Below are positions 36,456 through 37,879 of a DNA stretch of 37,879 nucleotides, in pieces. The translations under genes and the position numbers were made by a program. The notes beneath the pieces are model-generated. The model was not told the origin of the DNA. It did not search any database and was given only the letters and a program-made list of their open reading frames with translations. The stretch lies in contig WFMW01000065.1 of assembly GCA_015488885.1 (NCBI GenBank), positions 1 through 37,879 on the forward strand, written 5' to 3'. The stretch's first letter is position 1. Every line of letters starts with the position of its first letter. The stretch is from Gammaproteobacteria bacterium. Its GTDB lineage: Bacteria; Pseudomonadota; Gammaproteobacteria; SZUA-229.

Positions 36456-36998
36456 CTAGGCAGTGCGGCGTCTTGCAATACCAACCAGACCAAGCAGTCC
36501 CGAACCAAATAACCAGACAGCGGCAGGTACAGGAACTGTTTGTATAGACATATTATATGATGACAGGCTGGCAGTAGAAAAAGACCAGGTTGCATTTGTA
36601 TCTAAATAATTTGTACCACTTAAAATACCATTGCCTTTAAGTGACAGTAAAGTAGATGTTTGGTCGATGACCGTCAACGATGTAAGTTGGAAATTCCAGC
36701 CTTCAATACTAAAAAAGTTATTACCGGTTAATGAGCCAGTCAGGTTTTCAGCAGCGCCACCACTACCTGTGGAGAAAAATGTAACGTTTGAAGTATCATT
36801 GCTGCCTGTATAACTACCAAATACTGTAGATAAAGCAATGGCAGAAACTGCAGTTAAATCAGAAGGCGCTGTCGGAGTTGTAGTCAGTGCGCCAGTGATG
36901 CCAAATGAGCCATTGATTGGTAAGACTGAAATAGCATTTGCATTTAACGATATTATCGATAAAAAACATATTGAAATAACTTTTATTACACTTTTCAT
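36456..36998 (-). CDS. VPxPA-CTERM sorting-domain surface protein
   Basis: Secreted protein of 180 residues: signal peptide MKSVIKVISICFLSIISLNANA, an adhesin-like Ser/Thr/Asn/Gly-rich body, and a C-terminal exosortase-type tripartite signal, VPVPAAVWLFGSGLLGLVGIARRR. That signal is a VPxPA motif, a TM helix and a basic tail. Exosortase substrates are usually cut at the motif and moved to the cell surface or extracellular matrix. The exosortase gene is not in this window. The gene starts 26 bp after a paralogue on the same strand; both share a G-x-F...LTS(L/V)T core and an ATWSFS / ASWHFS strand, so this is a tandem duplication with diverged sorting motifs. Function of the body is unknown. 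A terminator follows. Confidence 0.87.
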   Translation of the reverse strand: MKSVIKVISICFLSIISLNANAISVLPINGSFGITGALTTTPTAPSDLTAVSAIALSTVFGSYTGSNDTSNVTFFSTGSGGAAENLTGSLTGNNFFSIEGWNFQLTSLTVIDQTSTLLSLKGNGILSGTNYLDTNATWSFSTASLSSYNMSIQTVPVPAAVWLFGSGLLGLVGIARRRTA

Positions 36999-37024
36999 AA
37001 TTCACATCCATCCTGATTATTGAT

Positions 37025-37582
37025 TTAATATTTTATTTTTTTACGTAGTCCAAGACCAATGAGTCCAATAGACAGTAAGGCCAGTATTCCCGGTTCAGGG
37101 ATACTGGTTGCCGATTTGGCTGACCAGCTAAATCCGCCATTCCCTGTGATGTCACTGGAAAAATGCCAGCTTGCAGGCGTGTTGTCAAAATTGAGAGCGC
37201 GGATAATGCCGGTTCCATTTAATACAAGAAATGCACTCGGATCATTAGAAGTAATTTGGGTTACGCTGGTTAAATCAAATGAATACCCGCCAATTGTCCA
37301 GAAATTTGCCATGGGACCGGTAAAAGAGGCAAATGCTAAATTTTGTATATTGCCAATATTTCCAACTAGCGCAGTAAAATCACCATCTGCTGCTAATACC
37401 CGAAAGTTATTTGGTCTGAAATTAATGGCGACTGCTAATGATGCATCATTTATAGTATGTCCTGTTGCATCTGATAAATAAGCGCCACCGCCCATATCAA
37501 AAGTACCCACTATCGGCACAGCATACGTGTTTAATGATATTAACGAAACTAGACCGATCAAAATCAATTTGAATTTATTCAC
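37025..37582 (-). CDS. PEP-CTERM sorting-domain surface protein
   Basis: Secreted protein of 185 residues: signal peptide MNKFKLILIGLVSLISLNTYA, a Gly/Asn/Ser/Ala-rich body, and a C-terminal PEP-CTERM signal, IPEPGILALLSIGLIGLGLRKKIKY. The start codon appears to be GTG at 37582, with GGAG 8 nt upstream. The body is paralogous to the downstream VPxPA protein: GTFDMGGGAYLSD aligns with GSFGITGA, and FWTIGGYSFDLTSVTQI with FFSIEGWNFQLTSLTVI. It has no recognised catalytic domain. This is the first gene of a two-gene minus-strand unit. It probably contributes to surface or biofilm matrix material through an exosortase encoded elsewhere. Confidence 0.87.
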   Translation of the reverse strand: MNKFKLILIGLVSLISLNTYAVPIVGTFDMGGGAYLSDATGHTINDASLAVAINFRPNNFRVLAADGDFTALVGNIGNIQNLAFASFTGPMANFWTIGGYSFDLTSVTQITSNDPSAFLVLNGTGIIRALNFDNTPASWHFSSDITGNGGFSWSAKSATSIPEPGILALLSIGLIGLGLRKKIKY

Positions 37583-37879
37583 AATATTATCTCCATCTCC
37601 TTTATTTGTATCTGCTTTCAGTGCTTAACTTAAATTGTCTGTTTTTATATTTTGCAAGTATAAACCCAATACTTTTATCCAGGCTATTCATTTTTTCTTC
37701 CTTATCTGGTTAATAAATAATATAACTAAAGTCTGCAAACTTTAGTCATATCAAATCTATAAGCAACTAGTGTGCCATAATTATTGCTTTCTATATAAAA
37801 CAATAACATAGATTGTTGGAATAGCCGTAGCTTTTCATTTTTGGTCGGTTTTTAATATGATATTAGTCAATATGTAAAA
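37583..37879. other. Right-edge upstream region of the PEP-CTERM gene
   Basis: AT-rich, with no convincing open reading frame. It likely holds the promoter of the PEP-CTERM pair; TATACT (about 37659-37664 on the minus strand) is a possible -10 element. GAATAGCCGTAGC near 37820 resembles, in inverse, the CGCTACGGCTCCTATTC sequence near 120-137 in the smc upstream region; the similarity is short and may be chance. Confidence 0.35.

Overview
This window looks like a chromosomal segment of a gammaproteobacterium. The evidence is smc directly followed by zipA and ligA, RNase E divergent from rluC with a long leader, a GrxC-type glutaredoxin, a fused CysG, RlmD and BarA-type tripartite signalling. 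I cannot name the genus from sequence alone. Moderately AT-rich composition, VPxPA/PEP-CTERM surface proteins and many two-component proteins suggest an environmental, perhaps biofilm-forming or sulfur-cycling lineage; that lifestyle is inference. I recognise no tRNA, rRNA, CRISPR array, transposase or phage gene.

Layout. 203-6515: chromosome and division housekeeping genes (smc, zipA, ligA), ending in a structured inverted-repeat element. 6641-10012: a glycine-zipper lipoprotein, then a small heat-shock protein, a NarL-type response regulator and a soluble PAS histidine kinase whose second PAS resembles the FixL haem pocket. 9998-15911 (minus strand): an AT-rich three-gene unit of TonB-dependent receptor, PF04392-type periplasmic binding protein and BarA-like hybrid kinase. 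It is best read as a trans-envelope sensory module. 16085-18371: cysM and rlmD. 18395-21931 (minus): a CHASE2/TPR Ser/Thr kinase followed by a PP2C phosphatase. 22245-24262 (minus): SppA-like protease and RluC. 24877-27378: RNase E, convergent with a low-molecular-weight tyrosine phosphatase. 28126-30396: DUF302 protein, glutaredoxin and CysG. 30611-31861: an outer-membrane porin behind an FNR/ANR-like palindrome.

The most distinctive locus is 32848-35202. A three-His EgtB/SenA-like sulfoxide-synthase-family protein lies divergent from a SenB-type glycosyltransferase across an 84-bp gap. This pair is the core of selenoneine biosynthesis: SenB makes a selenosugar from selenophosphate and a UDP-sugar, and SenA joins it oxidatively to hercynine. 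The selenophosphate synthase (SenC/SelD) and the hercynine-forming methyltransferase (EgtD) are not in the window. A diguanylate cyclase and two tandem paralogous exosortase-substrate proteins close the right side.

Several intergenic regions carry structure beyond the genes: palindromic repeats (22030-22221), an ordered set of 10-bp boxes between cysM and the TonB receptor, repeated TATAGT boxes in the rne leader, a 17-bp duplication of the glutaredoxin start region, and strong hairpins at 30570 and 36300-36429.
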